Below, one piece after another: positions 17,423-26,782 of a DNA stretch of 64,000 bases. The DNA is from Phycisphaerales bacterium. GTDB taxonomy: Bacteria; Planctomycetota; Phycisphaerae; Phycisphaerales; UBA1924. A program made the position numbers and the translations under genes. The notes beneath the pieces are model-generated. The model had not been told where the DNA came from, did not search any database, and saw only the letters and a list, made by a program, of their open reading frames with translations. The stretch is taken from positions 1,178,001 through 1,242,000 of the forward strand of contig CP064987.1 of NCBI GenBank assembly GCA_016699835.1, written 5' to 3'. Numbering within the stretch: position 1 is the stretch's first letter; each line of letters opens with the position of its first letter.

Positions 17423-17824
17423 ATGGCCAAGAAAGCCAGCAAGTCGAAAGCAAAGTCGTCCAAGCCCGCCAAGAGCGCCGCCAAGGCCGCCGCTCCCAAG
17501 CCCGCCAAGATCAGCGCCGCTCCGAAGATCCGCTCCAAGAGCGAGGTCTACGGCCTGATCGCCGCCCACACGGGCCTCGCCCGCAAGCAGGTCTCCGAGG
17601 TCTTCGACACCATGCAGCAGATGGTTAAGGTCGATCTCAACGGCAAGGCCGGCATCTTCGCCGTCCCCGGCATGATGAAGATCGTCTGCGTGCGCAAGCC
17701 CGCGACCAAGGGCGGCATGCGTCCGAACCCCTTCAAGCCGGGCGAGATGATGGAAGTCAAGGCCCGCCCCGCGCGCAACGTCATCAAGATCCGTCCCCTC
17801 AAGGCCCTCAAGGCGATGGTCTAA
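17423..17824 (+). CDS. HU-family DNA-binding protein with basic N-terminal tail
   Basis: A 133-residue protein. About 35 N-terminal residues are Lys/Ala/Ser/Pro-rich, like eukaryotic H1 tails. They are followed by an HU/IHF-type domain (KSEVYGLIAAHTGLARKQV, then FAVPGMMKIVCVRKPATKG, and the DNA-wrapping arm RPNPFKPGEMMEV). It is expected to bend and compact the nucleoid. GGAG 6 nt before the ATG at 17423 fixes the start. The gene stands alone, with a 149-bp 5' gap and a strong terminator downstream. Confidence 0.9.
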   Translation: MAKKASKSKAKSSKPAKSAAKAAAPKPAKISAAPKIRSKSEVYGLIAAHTGLARKQVSEVFDTMQQMVKVDLNGKAGIFAVPGMMKIVCVRKPATKGGMRPNPFKPGEMMEVKARPARNVIKIRPLKALKAMV

Positions 17825-17865
17825 AGCGAGACACCCCGGCATCTCGCCGGAATCTGCTACCAAAG

Positions 17866-17897
17866 GACGCCGGCCCACACGCCGGCGTCTTTTTTTT
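17866..17897 (+). terminator. Intrinsic terminator after the HU-like gene
   Basis: A 9-bp perfect stem GACGCCGGC/GCCGGCGTC with a 6-nt loop is followed directly by eight T. It lies 41 nt after the HU stop and is the clearest rho-independent terminator in the window. Confidence 0.92.
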
Positions 17898-18088
17898 GAT
17901 TAGCCGATCACAATCGCATGTGCTACTTCAGTTCACACGAGCAGTTCTTGCGCGGACCCTCGTAGAACGGCCCCTCAGTTCCGAAAACTCGCGACTTCCG
18001 CTGAACTCGTTATCCAGACGCGTCGATGCTCCCTCTGTCCCGGCACCCACAGCGCCGGGCATCGGTCCACAGACCAAGGGAGAAAGCC

Positions 18089-19321
18089 GTGCCCCATCGA
18101 AAGACCCGCGATTCACGCCCCGCCCACGCCACGAGCCCCGCGGAGGCGCCCTCACCGATCATCGAAACCTCGCGTCGAGCGCCGCGGAGCAAGGTGGCGC
18201 TCGCCGAGTGCCGGGTGCTCCTCGCGACGGATTCCGAATCGGTCCGCGAGCGGCTCATGACCATGCTCGACGGTCGCGTGCAGGAAATCGCCTCGGTCTC
18301 GACCGCCGTGGAGGCTCGATCTCGACTCGATCAGATGCGGGCGTATGACGTGCTCCTCGTCCACGACCATCTTCACGCAAGTGCCACGCTTCTCACCCAC
18401 GCCGCCTCCACACGCAAGGACCTCGTGTCGATCTATCTCGCCGAAGCGGCGGCCCTCGACGAGGCCGTGCTCGCGATGCAGGCCGGAGCGGCTGATGTCC
18501 TCTCGCCCTCGCTCGCACCCAACGAACTCGCCACAAAGATCGAGTCCTCCCTTCGTCGTCTTCGTGATGAGCGTGATCTCCACTCCGGCGTGCAGCGCCG
18601 GGCCGATCGACTCGTGCGCCTGTGCCGCGTGCTCAACTCGCAGCGCCGCGAACTGATGTCCCAGGTCGTCTCGCTCTGCGATGATCTCCACAAGGCCTAC
18701 GAGGAGATGGCCGGGCAGTTGGAACGCGGCACCTTCGCCGGCGCGTTCAACGCCCTGGTCCGCCAGGATCTCGACGTCGAGTCACTCCTCCGCACGGTCC
18801 TCGAGCATCTCCTGCCACAGACCGGCCCGACCAACGCCGCGATCTTCCTCCCCGCCTCCTCCGGCGACTTCACCCTCGGGGCGTACATCAACCATGATCG
18901 CCCGCGCACCGACGTCGAGATGACGCTCGACACTCTTGCCGCCACGCTCGCCCCCGCCTTCGAACGCCACACGGCGATCGAGGTCTTCGAGAACGACGAG
19001 TCAATTGCCCGCCACATCGCCTCCGACGCCGACTGGCTCAAGGACTGCACGAGTGCCGTGATTCCCTGTCGCCACGAGGGCGAGTGCCTCGCGGTGCTCC
19101 TGCTCTTCCGCGACTCGCGCGTGCCGTATCCCTCGACGCTGATCCCCACGCTCGAGACCGTCCGCGAGGTCTTCGCCTCGCAACTCGCGCGGATCATCTC
19201 GACCCACCACCGCCACAAGCCCGCGAAGGAACTCGACTTCCTCGATGGCGTGGACTTCGACACCGACTGGGACGACGACTCCCAGGGCGGGCTCGACGGG
19301 CTCGACGACCTGGCGGCGTAA
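18089..19321 (+). CDS. Degenerate receiver plus GAF-domain protein
   Basis: A 410-residue soluble protein. After a basic, disordered start, residues about 40-160 resemble a response-regulator receiver (VLLATDSESVRERLMTML, AYDVLLVHDHLHAS, AGAADVLSP). A helical linker with CDDLHKAYEEM follows, then a GAF-like domain (residues about 230-380) and an acidic Asp-rich tail. The usual beta3 phospho-Asp position reads His-Asp, shifted by one, and the Lys-Pro of the fifth strand is replaced by Ser-Pro-Ser. It may therefore be a pseudo-receiver that does not respond to phosphorylation. GTG at 18089 has GGGAG 6 nt upstream; an in-frame ATG at 18026 is the alternative. Confidence 0.75.
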   Translation: MPHRKTRDSRPAHATSPAEAPSPIIETSRRAPRSKVALAECRVLLATDSESVRERLMTMLDGRVQEIASVSTAVEARSRLDQMRAYDVLLVHDHLHASATLLTHAASTRKDLVSIYLAEAAALDEAVLAMQAGAADVLSPSLAPNELATKIESSLRRLRDERDLHSGVQRRADRLVRLCRVLNSQRRELMSQVVSLCDDLHKAYEEMAGQLERGTFAGAFNALVRQDLDVESLLRTVLEHLLPQTGPTNAAIFLPASSGDFTLGAYINHDRPRTDVEMTLDTLAATLAPAFERHTAIEVFENDESIARHIASDADWLKDCTSAVIPCRHEGECLAVLLLFRDSRVPYPSTLIPTLETVREVFASQLARIISTHHRHKPAKELDFLDGVDFDTDWDDDSQGGLDGLDDLAA

Positions 19322-19564
19322 AAGCGCCTATAGGTCGCTCGGCCACAGTCGCGAGTGTCCCCACACGAGTACTGGGGACACACACGCCCTCTCGACTCCA
19401 TCGAGTTGGCGCGTGGTCACGACGTCGAAATCGATCCTCCGACCAGTCCGAGTTCCCATCCACGAAACCAGCCTCGGGCGGCTCCCAATGAGCATGTGAC
19501 ATAAGATACCGCGACCGGGCGCTGGGGCCCGGCGCACAATGCCACGTCGGCATGGGAGGTGGAC

Positions 19565-20143
19565 ATGTTCGACGCAATGCTCGGCGGAAATGCTGTCTGG
19601 TTCGGAGTTCCGGCGCTCATCGGAACGGGCATCTTTGCGATCCGTTTGGTCCTGATGTCCGTCGGCGGCGGCGATGGTGATCTTGATCTGGACATCGATC
19701 CGGAACTTCCCGCCCATCACGATTCCACAGCCGGATTCAAGGCGATCTCGTTCCAGAGCGTCATGGCCTTCGCCATGGGCTTCGGCTGGGGCGGGCTTGC
19801 CGGGCTCAACGGATTCCATTGGTCGGTCCCGGGATCGGTCGGCCTGGGCATCGTGTGCGGCATCGGAATGGTCTGGCTGCTCGCGATCCTGCTCAAGGCC
19901 GTCCACGATCTCCAGTCGCACGGGAACATCTCCATCGCCGACGCGCTGGGCAAGGAGGCCGACGTGTATGTCTCGCTCCCCGAGCACGGCAAGGGCCGGG
20001 GACAGATCCGCGTGGTGATCAATGAGCGAGCGAGGTTCCTCAACGCCGAGTCCGATTCCCTCGCCGCCCCAACGTCGTCTCGCGTTAGGGTCGTCCGCGT
20101 CAATGATGACAACTCGGTTCTTGTCACACCGGTCTCGACCTGA
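19565..20143 (+). CDS. NfeD-like membrane protein
   Basis: A 192-residue protein with two to three membrane segments (residues about 10-30, 60-80 and 90-110) and a C-terminal OB-fold-like domain (GKEADVYVSLPEHGKGRGQIRVVINERARF, then a VRVVRVNDDNSVLVTPV tail). This is the NfeD/YuaF arrangement. Such proteins are encoded beside flotillins and partner with them in membrane microdomains; the flotillin gene indeed follows after 79 nt. The ATG at 19565 has GGGAGG 5 nt upstream. Confidence 0.8.
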   Translation: MFDAMLGGNAVWFGVPALIGTGIFAIRLVLMSVGGGDGDLDLDIDPELPAHHDSTAGFKAISFQSVMAFAMGFGWGGLAGLNGFHWSVPGSVGLGIVCGIGMVWLLAILLKAVHDLQSHGNISIADALGKEADVYVSLPEHGKGRGQIRVVINERARFLNAESDSLAAPTSSRVRVVRVNDDNSVLVTPVST

Positions 20144-20222
20144 CCGCACCATCCGTCCATTCGTCCATGCCCACGATCTTCGTTCGCCACGATCCGCACG
20201 ACTCATGTAGGAGCGACCGTCC

Positions 20223-21890
20223 ATGACGCAGATCACACCATCGGTTCTCGGCCTCTCGTCCACACTCGGGGCGCCCGGCGCGGGCGATTCGGTGCTCTGG
20301 ACGCTCGGGATCGTCGTCGCGGCGCTCTTTCTGCTCCTCTTCTTCACCATTCTCATCACCCGGTACTACCGGCGCTGCCCGAGCAACCGCATCCTCGTCA
20401 TCTATGGTCGCGTGGGGCGCGACAAGTCGTCCAAGTGTCTGCACGGCGGCGGAGCGTTCGTCGTCCCGCTCGTCCAGGACTACTCGTATCTCTCGCTCGA
20501 GCCGATCGTCATCGACATCCCGCTCGAGGGGGCGCTCTCGCTCAACAACATCCGCGTGAACGTCCCCTCGACGTTCACCGTGGGCGTCTCGACCGATCCG
20601 GTGCTCATGAACAACGCCGCCGAGCGGCTCTTGAATCTTCCCTCGCAGCAGGTGCGCGAGCAGGCCCAGGACATCATCCTCGGGCAGTTGCGCCTGGTCA
20701 TCGCGACCCTCACGATCGAGGAGATCAACAAGGATCGCGAGAAGTTCATGACGCTCATCAATGAGAATGTCGCGAAGGAGGTCAACAAGATCGGGCTCGA
20801 ACTGATCAACGTCAACGTCCGCGACATCACCGACGAGTCGGGGTACATCCAGGCCATCGGAAAGCGAGCGGCGGCGGAGGCGATCAATCGCGCCAAGGTC
20901 GAGGTGGCCGAGCAGGAGCGTGACGGCGCCGCCGGCGAGGCCGCCGCGGTTCGTGAACGGACAGTAAAGGTGGCGGGCGAACAGGCCGCGGCGATCGAGG
21001 GACAGAAGCAGGCCGAGCAGCGAAAGCGTGTCGCCGTCGCCGCTCTCGAGGCCGAGGCGATCAAGGGCGAGGTCTTCGCGAAACGCGATCAGGAGATCAC
21101 CGTCGCCCAGCGCGAGGCCGAGACCATCGCGTCGCGCAAACTCGCCGAGCAGGAGCAGCGCGTGCGCGTCGCCGAGGCCGAAGCCGCTGCTGTCGTCGGC
21201 GAGAACACCTCACGCGAGCGCATGGCCCAGTCCCAGGCGCAACTCGCCGAGATTCAGGCCGAGGCCAAGCGCCGATCCGACGTCGCGACCGCCAAGGCGA
21301 CCGAGGCCATCCTTATCGCCGAGCGTGAGCAGGAACTCGCCCGCCTCTCGAAAATGCAACTCGCGCCGCAGGAGGTCGAGAAGAAGCGCATCGAGATCGC
21401 CGCCGAGGCCGAGGCCGAGCGCCGCCGCCGCGAGGCCAAGGGCGAGGCCGACGCCATTCTCCTGAAGTACGAGGCCGAGGCCGCCGGTGTACAGAAAGTC
21501 ATGGAGGCCAAGGCCGAGGGCTATCGCCAACTCATCCAGGCCTGTGGCAGCGACGCGACCGTCGGCCCGACCCTCCTCCTCATCGAGCAACTCCCCAAAC
21601 TCGTCGCCGAACAGGTCAAGGCCGTGCAGGGCCTCAAGATCGACAAGATCACCGTGTGGGATCAGGGCTCGGGCGCGAACGGCACAGGCCGAAACGCCAC
21701 CGCCGACTTCCTCTCGGGCATGATCGGCTCGCTCCCGCGCCTCCACGAACTCGCACAACAGGCGGGCATCGAACTCCCCTCGGCCTTGGGCAAACTCAAC
21801 CGCCAGGCCGGGGCCGATGGACACATCTCGCCCGACCCGGAGTCCAACGGCAAGGCCGAGCCGAAGCGCCGCCCCGATCGGAATGAGTAA
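20223..21890 (+). CDS. Flotillin/YqiK-type SPFH protein
   Basis: A 555-residue flotillin. One N-terminal membrane segment (residues about 25-47) precedes an SPFH/band-7 domain (residues about 48-215, with RCPSNRILVIYG and a VNVRDITDESGYI end). A long Ala/Glu/Arg-rich coiled coil (about 215-440) and a C-terminal region with LIEQLPKLVAEQVKAVQGLKIDKITVWD-type homology follow, then a disordered tail. Flotillins oligomerise and organise membrane microdomains. Together with the NfeD-like gene it forms the standard two-gene unit. AGGAG precedes the ATG at 20223. Confidence 0.92.
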   Translation: MTQITPSVLGLSSTLGAPGAGDSVLWTLGIVVAALFLLLFFTILITRYYRRCPSNRILVIYGRVGRDKSSKCLHGGGAFVVPLVQDYSYLSLEPIVIDIPLEGALSLNNIRVNVPSTFTVGVSTDPVLMNNAAERLLNLPSQQVREQAQDIILGQLRLVIATLTIEEINKDREKFMTLINENVAKEVNKIGLELINVNVRDITDESGYIQAIGKRAAAEAINRAKVEVAEQERDGAAGEAAAVRERTVKVAGEQAAAIEGQKQAEQRKRVAVAALEAEAIKGEVFAKRDQEITVAQREAETIASRKLAEQEQRVRVAEAEAAAVVGENTSRERMAQSQAQLAEIQAEAKRRSDVATAKATEAILIAEREQELARLSKMQLAPQEVEKKRIEIAAEAEAERRRREAKGEADAILLKYEAEAAGVQKVMEAKAEGYRQLIQACGSDATVGPTLLLIEQLPKLVAEQVKAVQGLKIDKITVWDQGSGANGTGRNATADFLSGMIGSLPRLHELAQQAGIELPSALGKLNRQAGADGHISPDPESNGKAEPKRRPDRNE

Positions 21891-21984
21891 GGGTCAATCC
21901 TCGCATGGCGCGATCGAACTACGTTCGCTCGATGTGACTTGCTCGGCGCAACTGGTCCTATCAAACCACTTCCAGCCCTGCCGC

Positions 21985-21990
21985 TACACT
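21985..21990 (+). promoter_or_regulatory. -10-like hexamer TACACT, 5 nt before the M20 gene
   Basis: Same hexamer and same 5-nt spacing to ATG as at pyrG, with no Shine-Dalgarno sequence between. A matching -35 is not obvious (CAAACC at 17 bp). Confidence 0.4.
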
Positions 21991-21995
21991 TTCCG

Positions 21996-23234
21996 ATGCC
22001 CGCAACTTTGGCCGACTCTATGCACAAGCCGATCGCCTCGATCATCGCCGACGAGCTCCCAGAACTCGTCACCATCCGCCACGATCTCCACCGCCATCCC
22101 GAACTCTCGTTCAAGGAATCACGCACCAGCGGCGTGGTCCAGCGAGAACTCGCCGCGCTCAACATCGAGCACAAGCCCGGGCTCGGCGGCGGCACGGGCG
22201 TCATCGCCTATCTCCCCGCGACGCTTCCCCACGGCAACGATCGCCCCGCGATCGCCCTCCGCGCCGACATGGACGCGCTTCCCATCCTCGAGCAATCGGG
22301 AAAGCCCTACGCCTCGGTCTCGCCCGGCGTCATGCACGCCTGCGGGCACGATGGACACACCACGATCCTCCTCGGTGCCGCTCGCGTCTTGATGAGCGTC
22401 CCGCGCCCAAGGCCCGTCCTCCTCGTCTTCCAGCCGGCAGAAGAAGGCGGCGGCGGCGCGGACGTGATGTGCAAAGAAGGCGCCCTCGCCGGCAAGAGCA
22501 AGGGTGGTCTGGGCAACCCCGTCGAGAAGATCTTCGGGCTCCACGGCTGGCCCCAACTCCCCTTGGGACGCATGGCCTCACGTGTCGGCCCGCTCCTCGC
22601 CGCCGTCGATGACATCGAGGTCACCGTCCGCGGCACGCAGTCCCACGGCGCCTACCCCCACTTCGGGCGCGACCCCATCGTTACCACCGCCCACATCATC
22701 ACCGCCCTTCAGTCCATCGCGAGCCGCAACGTCGGCCCGCTCGATTCCGTTGTCGTCACCATCGGCGCCATCCACGCGGGCACCGCTAACAACATCATCC
22801 CCGAAGCCGTCCACTTTATCGGCACAATCCGCACGCTCAAGGACACGACCAAGGCCGTCGCCCGCGAGCGGTTCGTCTCCATCGTCGAGGGCGTCGCGAA
22901 GTCCATGGGATGCCACGCCGAGGTCCGCTACACCGACAGTTACCCCGTCACCGTGAACGATCGCGAGGCCACCGAGGACTTCTTCACAGTCGCCGATGCC
23001 GTCGCCGGACGCGACAAGGTCGATCGCCTCGAGAACCCGACGATGGGCGGCGAGGACTTCTCGTACTACGGCCGCCACGTGAAGGCCGCATTCTTTTACC
23101 TGGGCCTCTGCCCCCCCACGCTCCCGCCGGGCATCGCATCCTTCCCGACGCTTCACCAGCCCAACTTCGACTTCAACGACGACGCAATCCCCATGGGTGT
23201 CGAGACATTCGTTCGCCTCGCCACCACAGTCTGA
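21996..23234 (+). CDS. M20D-family amidohydrolase (N-acyl-amino-acid/hippurate hydrolase type)
   Basis: A 412-residue metallohydrolase that would remove acyl groups from N-acyl amino acids or similar amides. Visible: RHDLHRHPELSFKE at the start, RADMDALPI, the metal-binding HACGHDGHT, the catalytic Glu in FQPAEEGGGGA, a dimerisation/lid domain with HGAYPHFGRDP, and the C-terminal PTMGGEDFSYY. There is no signal peptide. I start at the ATG at 21996, which follows the TACACT hexamer; an ATG at 22020 (MHKPIAS) is also possible. It converges on the next gene with 10 nt between stops. Confidence 0.92.
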   Translation: MPATLADSMHKPIASIIADELPELVTIRHDLHRHPELSFKESRTSGVVQRELAALNIEHKPGLGGGTGVIAYLPATLPHGNDRPAIALRADMDALPILEQSGKPYASVSPGVMHACGHDGHTTILLGAARVLMSVPRPRPVLLVFQPAEEGGGGADVMCKEGALAGKSKGGLGNPVEKIFGLHGWPQLPLGRMASRVGPLLAAVDDIEVTVRGTQSHGAYPHFGRDPIVTTAHIITALQSIASRNVGPLDSVVVTIGAIHAGTANNIIPEAVHFIGTIRTLKDTTKAVARERFVSIVEGVAKSMGCHAEVRYTDSYPVTVNDREATEDFFTVADAVAGRDKVDRLENPTMGGEDFSYYGRHVKAAFFYLGLCPPTLPPGIASFPTLHQPNFDFNDDAIPMGVETFVRLATTV

Positions 23235-23244
23235 TCATCGCGAC

Positions 23245-24351
23245 TCACGCGGTTTCCAATCCGCCGTGCGCGGATCGAATGGGCCAGTACTCGAGTTCGA
23301 TCTCATCACGGATCGGCAGGCCGTTCGACGCCACGAGCGGCACGGGCTTGCCCATCTCGCGAACACGATCCATCGCCCCGATGTGCACCGCGACGATCCG
23401 CCACCCGCGACGCTGGTAGAACCCCAGCGCCCGAAGATTGTCGTTCGTCGTCGTGAGAATAAGCCTCTGGACTCGGGAATCAATCGCCCAGTCCGTCGCG
23501 GCGTCAAGAAGCGCCGCCCCCACGCCCGCACTCTCGTGCTCCGAAACCAGCGTGACGACCTCGGCATACGAAACCCCATCACGCGTGTATCGCACAATCG
23601 TGACATGCCCGACGGGCGGTGAACTCGCCTCGGCGCCAGCCATCCGCGCAACGAATCCGTCAAGCCGTCGAGTGTCGTAGGGAATCCCCAGCGAGTGGAC
23701 CTCGGGCGATGAGAAATGCCGCGTCGCCTGCGACACGACAAACTCGCGCGTGACGTGCGTGATCGGCTCGATGCGGATCGCCCGCCGCGCCGTGTACCAC
23801 GAGAGCACCTCACCCGCGTTGCGATCGGGCGGGAAGATCGGATACCACACCTTGCGCACTCGCCACGCGCCCAGACCGCTCGGCGTCCACGCCCGCTCCA
23901 GATACCACGCCATCCGCTTGATCAACGTGCTCGGACCCCCGCTCTCCACGGGCCACTCGAACGTCGGCAGCCGCATCGCCCTCGTCAGCCGCAACTCGCT
24001 GTCGCTCAGCATCGGGAACGGCACATGATTCCGCGCCACAAACTCGCGCTGGTGCTCGCTCGTGCTCGTGCTGATGCCAAAGACCTCGATGCCTAGCGAC
24101 CGGAACTCGCCATGGAGATCGCGATAGCCGCAGGACTGGGGCGTGCACCCCCGCGCGCCAGGAACGCTCTCCCACTCCTCGCCGTGCGGCCCAGGATTCG
24201 GTCGCTCCCCGGGCACGCCCGTCCGTGGATAAAAGAACAACACCCGCCCGACAACCCCATTCGACGCGGCGGGCACTTCATCCATCGCCACCATCCGACC
24301 ATCGGTCGCCATCAGCGACAACGCCGGCGGCGAAGTTCCGAGAATGTGCAT
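23245..24351 (-). CDS. Peroxiredoxin-GNAT fusion protein
   Basis: A 368-residue, two-domain protein. Residues 1-190 are an AhpC/TSA-type peroxiredoxin: LGTSPPALSLMATDG, FFYPRTGVPG, then RGCTPQSCGYRD with two cysteines, VFGISTSTSEHQ, and FPMLSDSELRLTRAM. Residues about 215-368 are a GNAT acetyltransferase: SYAEVVTLVSEHESAGVGAA (acetyl-CoA loop), RLILTTTNDNLRALGFYQRRGW. The first half should reduce peroxides; the acetyl acceptor of the second is unknown. I start at the ATG at 24351, where peroxiredoxins normally begin; an in-frame GTG at 24426 adds 25 unconserved residues. Confidence 0.82.
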   Translation of the reverse strand: MHILGTSPPALSLMATDGRMVAMDEVPAASNGVVGRVLFFYPRTGVPGERPNPGPHGEEWESVPGARGCTPQSCGYRDLHGEFRSLGIEVFGISTSTSEHQREFVARNHVPFPMLSDSELRLTRAMRLPTFEWPVESGGPSTLIKRMAWYLERAWTPSGLGAWRVRKVWYPIFPPDRNAGEVLSWYTARRAIRIEPITHVTREFVVSQATRHFSSPEVHSLGIPYDTRRLDGFVARMAGAEASSPPVGHVTIVRYTRDGVSYAEVVTLVSEHESAGVGAALLDAATDWAIDSRVQRLILTTTNDNLRALGFYQRRGWRIVAVHIGAMDRVREMGKPVPLVASNGLPIRDEIELEYWPIRSAHGGLETA

Positions 24352-24557
24352 CGCCGCCCCATCATCTGTGGGGATGGGCAAGCCCGTGGGCAGAACTCCG
24401 GGATCAGCACGATCGGGTTTCACCACGAAACTGTATCAAGGGGCTCCAACCTCACATGGGTGATCATGGCGTCGGGTATACTGCTCACACTCCGTGGGTG
24501 GAGGATGAGCCGGGCCCCCCGATGGGCCGACTGGCGAGAGCGATCGGAGTTTTCACG

Positions 24558-26078
24558 ATGAGCGTCACGATGTTTCGGCTTTCGGCCGTAGGACTGGTCT
24601 GTCTCTGCACGCCTCTCGCCCTCGCCGAGGTGCGATTCGTCAACATCGCGCTCACGTCGGGCACCGACACCGGCGCGTCGTGGGCCAACGCCTATCGCGG
24701 CACGGGCGCCCTCAACCGCGCCCTTGCCGACGCCAACCCCGGCGATGAGATCTGGGTCGCCGCCGGCACCTATCGCGGCGAAGAAGACGCCACGTTCTCG
24801 CCCGCAGCCTACACGCTCCGCACCGACATCAGCCTCTATGGCGGCTTTGCCGGAACCGAGACCGCGCGCAACCAGCGCGATCCCGCCGCACACCTCTGCA
24901 CCCTGAGCGCCGACGCCAACGCCGACGACAACGCCACCCTCAATCTCGCCGACAACTACGCCCACGTTCTCGAGGCGACCGGTGTCGTCAGCGGCGTGAT
25001 CGTGGACGGATTCACCATCACCGCCGGAAACGCGGTCGGCGTCGGCTCCAATCTCGATCGCGGCGGCGGCGTCCTCCTCGTCGACGGAGCCAGCGCCACC
25101 TTTGCGAACTGCACCTTCACCAACAATCGCTGCACGTTCGGCGGCGGGGCAGGATACATCAACACCGCCGTCGCCTCATTCACCCGCTGCACCTTCGCCG
25201 ACAATGTCGGTGGCAGTTACGGCGGAGCCTTCGACACCAACAACGGGTTCACGACCTTCGTTGCGTGCCGCTTCATCCGAAACTCCGCGGGCCGCGCCGG
25301 AGGGCTCGAGGTTTACGGCTCCAATGGGATCAGCACCATCCGAAACTGCTCCTTCATCGCCAATCGATCAACCGGAGCGGGCGGCAACAGCGGCGGTGGC
25401 GCCCTCTGGATCGGCCAGGGCGCTCAAGCCACGATCGCCCATTGCACTATCACGGCGAATCAGGCGATCCAAACATCCGCCGGTGGTATTCGCCTCAGCG
25501 GCGCCTCGGCCGTCGCCATCCGTGGCTCCATCCTCTGGGCCAACACAGGCACAGGCACCAACCAGAGCACCTGGCAGATCGGCGGCGGCGTCCCCACCGT
25601 CCGTTTTTCCTGCATCCAGGCCTGGGCCAGCGGCGGCGAAGGAATCATCACCGCCGATCCGCTCCTGCTCCCCACGGGCGCTCTTCGCTGGGGCTCGCCA
25701 TGCATCGATGCCGGAGATGGCACGGCACTCAACGCGAGCGACACACTCGACCTCGACGCACGCCGCCGCGATCGAAACGACCCCGCCAAGCCCGACACGG
25801 GGCTCGCGACATCCTCAGGAAAAGTCCCCGACATCGGCGCCCTCGAGTTCCAGGGAAGTTCCTGCATCGCCGACCTCTTCGGTGGCGGCGACGCGAACAC
25901 ACCGGGCGAGCCCGACGGCGGCGTCACCATCGATGATCTCCTCGCTTATCTCGAAGTCTTCGCCAGCGGCCAGGACCTCGCCGACGTCAGCGGCGGCGAG
26001 GCCGAGGGCGCGCCAGACCAGGGCGTGACCATCGACGACCTGCTCTATTACCTCGAGCGATTCGCGGCGGGGTGCTGA
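24558..26078 (+). CDS. Secreted beta-helix protein with GC-type dockerin anchor
   Basis: A 506-residue exported protein. A signal peptide (MSVTMFRLSAVGLVCLCTPLALA) precedes a right-handed parallel beta-helix (residues about 60-400) of the polymorphic-outer-membrane-protein-like kind, with repeated Gly-Gly-Gly and NCTFTNN-type turns. The C-terminus has two dockerin-like repeats (GGVTIDDLLAYLEVFASG and GVTIDDLLYYLERFAAGC-stop). The module starts after SCIAD and ends with Cys. Cargo binding or enzymatic activity is not evident. CGGAG lies 8 nt before the ATG at 24558. A TATACT hexamer at 24477-24482 is a possible -10. Confidence 0.85.
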   Translation: MSVTMFRLSAVGLVCLCTPLALAEVRFVNIALTSGTDTGASWANAYRGTGALNRALADANPGDEIWVAAGTYRGEEDATFSPAAYTLRTDISLYGGFAGTETARNQRDPAAHLCTLSADANADDNATLNLADNYAHVLEATGVVSGVIVDGFTITAGNAVGVGSNLDRGGGVLLVDGASATFANCTFTNNRCTFGGGAGYINTAVASFTRCTFADNVGGSYGGAFDTNNGFTTFVACRFIRNSAGRAGGLEVYGSNGISTIRNCSFIANRSTGAGGNSGGGALWIGQGAQATIAHCTITANQAIQTSAGGIRLSGASAVAIRGSILWANTGTGTNQSTWQIGGGVPTVRFSCIQAWASGGEGIITADPLLLPTGALRWGSPCIDAGDGTALNASDTLDLDARRRDRNDPAKPDTGLATSSGKVPDIGALEFQGSSCIADLFGGGDANTPGEPDGGVTIDDLLAYLEVFASGQDLADVSGGEAEGAPDQGVTIDDLLYYLERFAAGC

Positions 26079-26111
26079 AAAAAAAGAACCGGCGCACGAA
26101 CACGCCGGTTC
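26078..26111 (-). terminator. Intrinsic terminator of the small minus-strand gene
   Basis: On the minus strand a 9-bp stem GAACCGGCG/CGCCGGTTC with an 8-nt loop is followed by eight T. It lies 5 nt after the stop of the gene at 26117-26428 and touches the stop of the convergent dockerin gene. Confidence 0.9.
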
Positions 26112-26116
26112 CTGGA

Positions 26117-26428
26117 TCACGCATCAACGTCGGCTGACGCCTTCTTTCTGCCCTTCTTCTTCCTCGCGGGCTCGTCCTCATCAGGGAGTCGCGTGGGAGG
26201 TCCGCCGAAGTCCATCTCGGCGTTGAAGTACTGACGCAGCGCGTCGAGCGCAGCGAGATACGTCGCCTGCTCGGGAGGCGTGAGCGCCCGCCCCTTATTG
26301 CCAAAGTCGCAGAACGAGATGGGATCCGTCAGCCACATGCAGTGGCGGATGTAGTCCATCGCGGCATCGACCCGCCCGGGCGTGAACTCGAACTTCTCCA
26401 AGTAGTGTTGCTTGCTCATGGGTTCCAT
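26117..26428 (-). CDS. Small hypothetical protein
   Basis: A 103-residue protein I do not recognise. The first 75 residues look like a helical globular domain rich in aromatic residues (YIRHCMWLTDPISFCDFGNK). The last 25 are charged (DEDEPARKKKGRKK). There is no signal peptide or membrane segment. A second ATG at 26419 (MSKQHYLEKF) may be the true start. A perfect terminator directly downstream supports it as a real, separately transcribed gene. Confidence 0.65.
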   Translation of the reverse strand: MEPMSKQHYLEKFEFTPGRVDAAMDYIRHCMWLTDPISFCDFGNKGRALTPPEQATYLAALDALRQYFNAEMDFGGPPTRLPDEDEPARKKKGRKKASADVDA

Positions 26429-26782
26429 ATCCGACTAATAAATTCGTGCGCGTTGATATCGCAGGCGACATCGCGCCCTTGGATGACACAACTATGACTC
26501 GTGCGTGGAATGCGGGAGACAGATTCGCTCCTCGCGAGCCAACGCAAGACCTTGGGGTGTACAGCGTGCGGATTGTGGAGAGGCGGACCCGGCCGATCAG
26601 CCGATGGAGCGCAGCCACGCCGCACGAGCCGGGAATGGCTCAGTATTAGTGCGGGACGTATCGAATAGGCGTGGCACGGCATGATCTCCAAAGCCCGCGT
26701 GCACACGCGGGGGCGGTCAGAATAGCCGATTCGACGCGGATGTCAAGACGAAGTTCCTGCACATCCCACGAACATTGTGCGT
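26429..26782. other. 354-bp intergenic region
   Basis: No gene or RNA family is recognisable. A perfect 8-bp hairpin CCCGCGTG/CACGCGGG (26694-26711, 2-nt centre) lies 72 nt past the glmS stop; in the glmS direction it is followed by only CTTTGG, so it is at best a weak terminator. The promoter of the small minus-strand gene must be in the left part, which is less GC-rich than its surroundings. Confidence 0.5.

Noticed and set aside
26086..26111. Terminator of the plus-strand dockerin gene
   Set aside because: The A-run precedes and no T-run follows on the plus strand, so the hairpin serves the minus-strand gene.
26429..26782. tRNA or small RNA in the gap before glmS
   Set aside because: No T-loop consensus or cloverleaf pairing; only one short hairpin.
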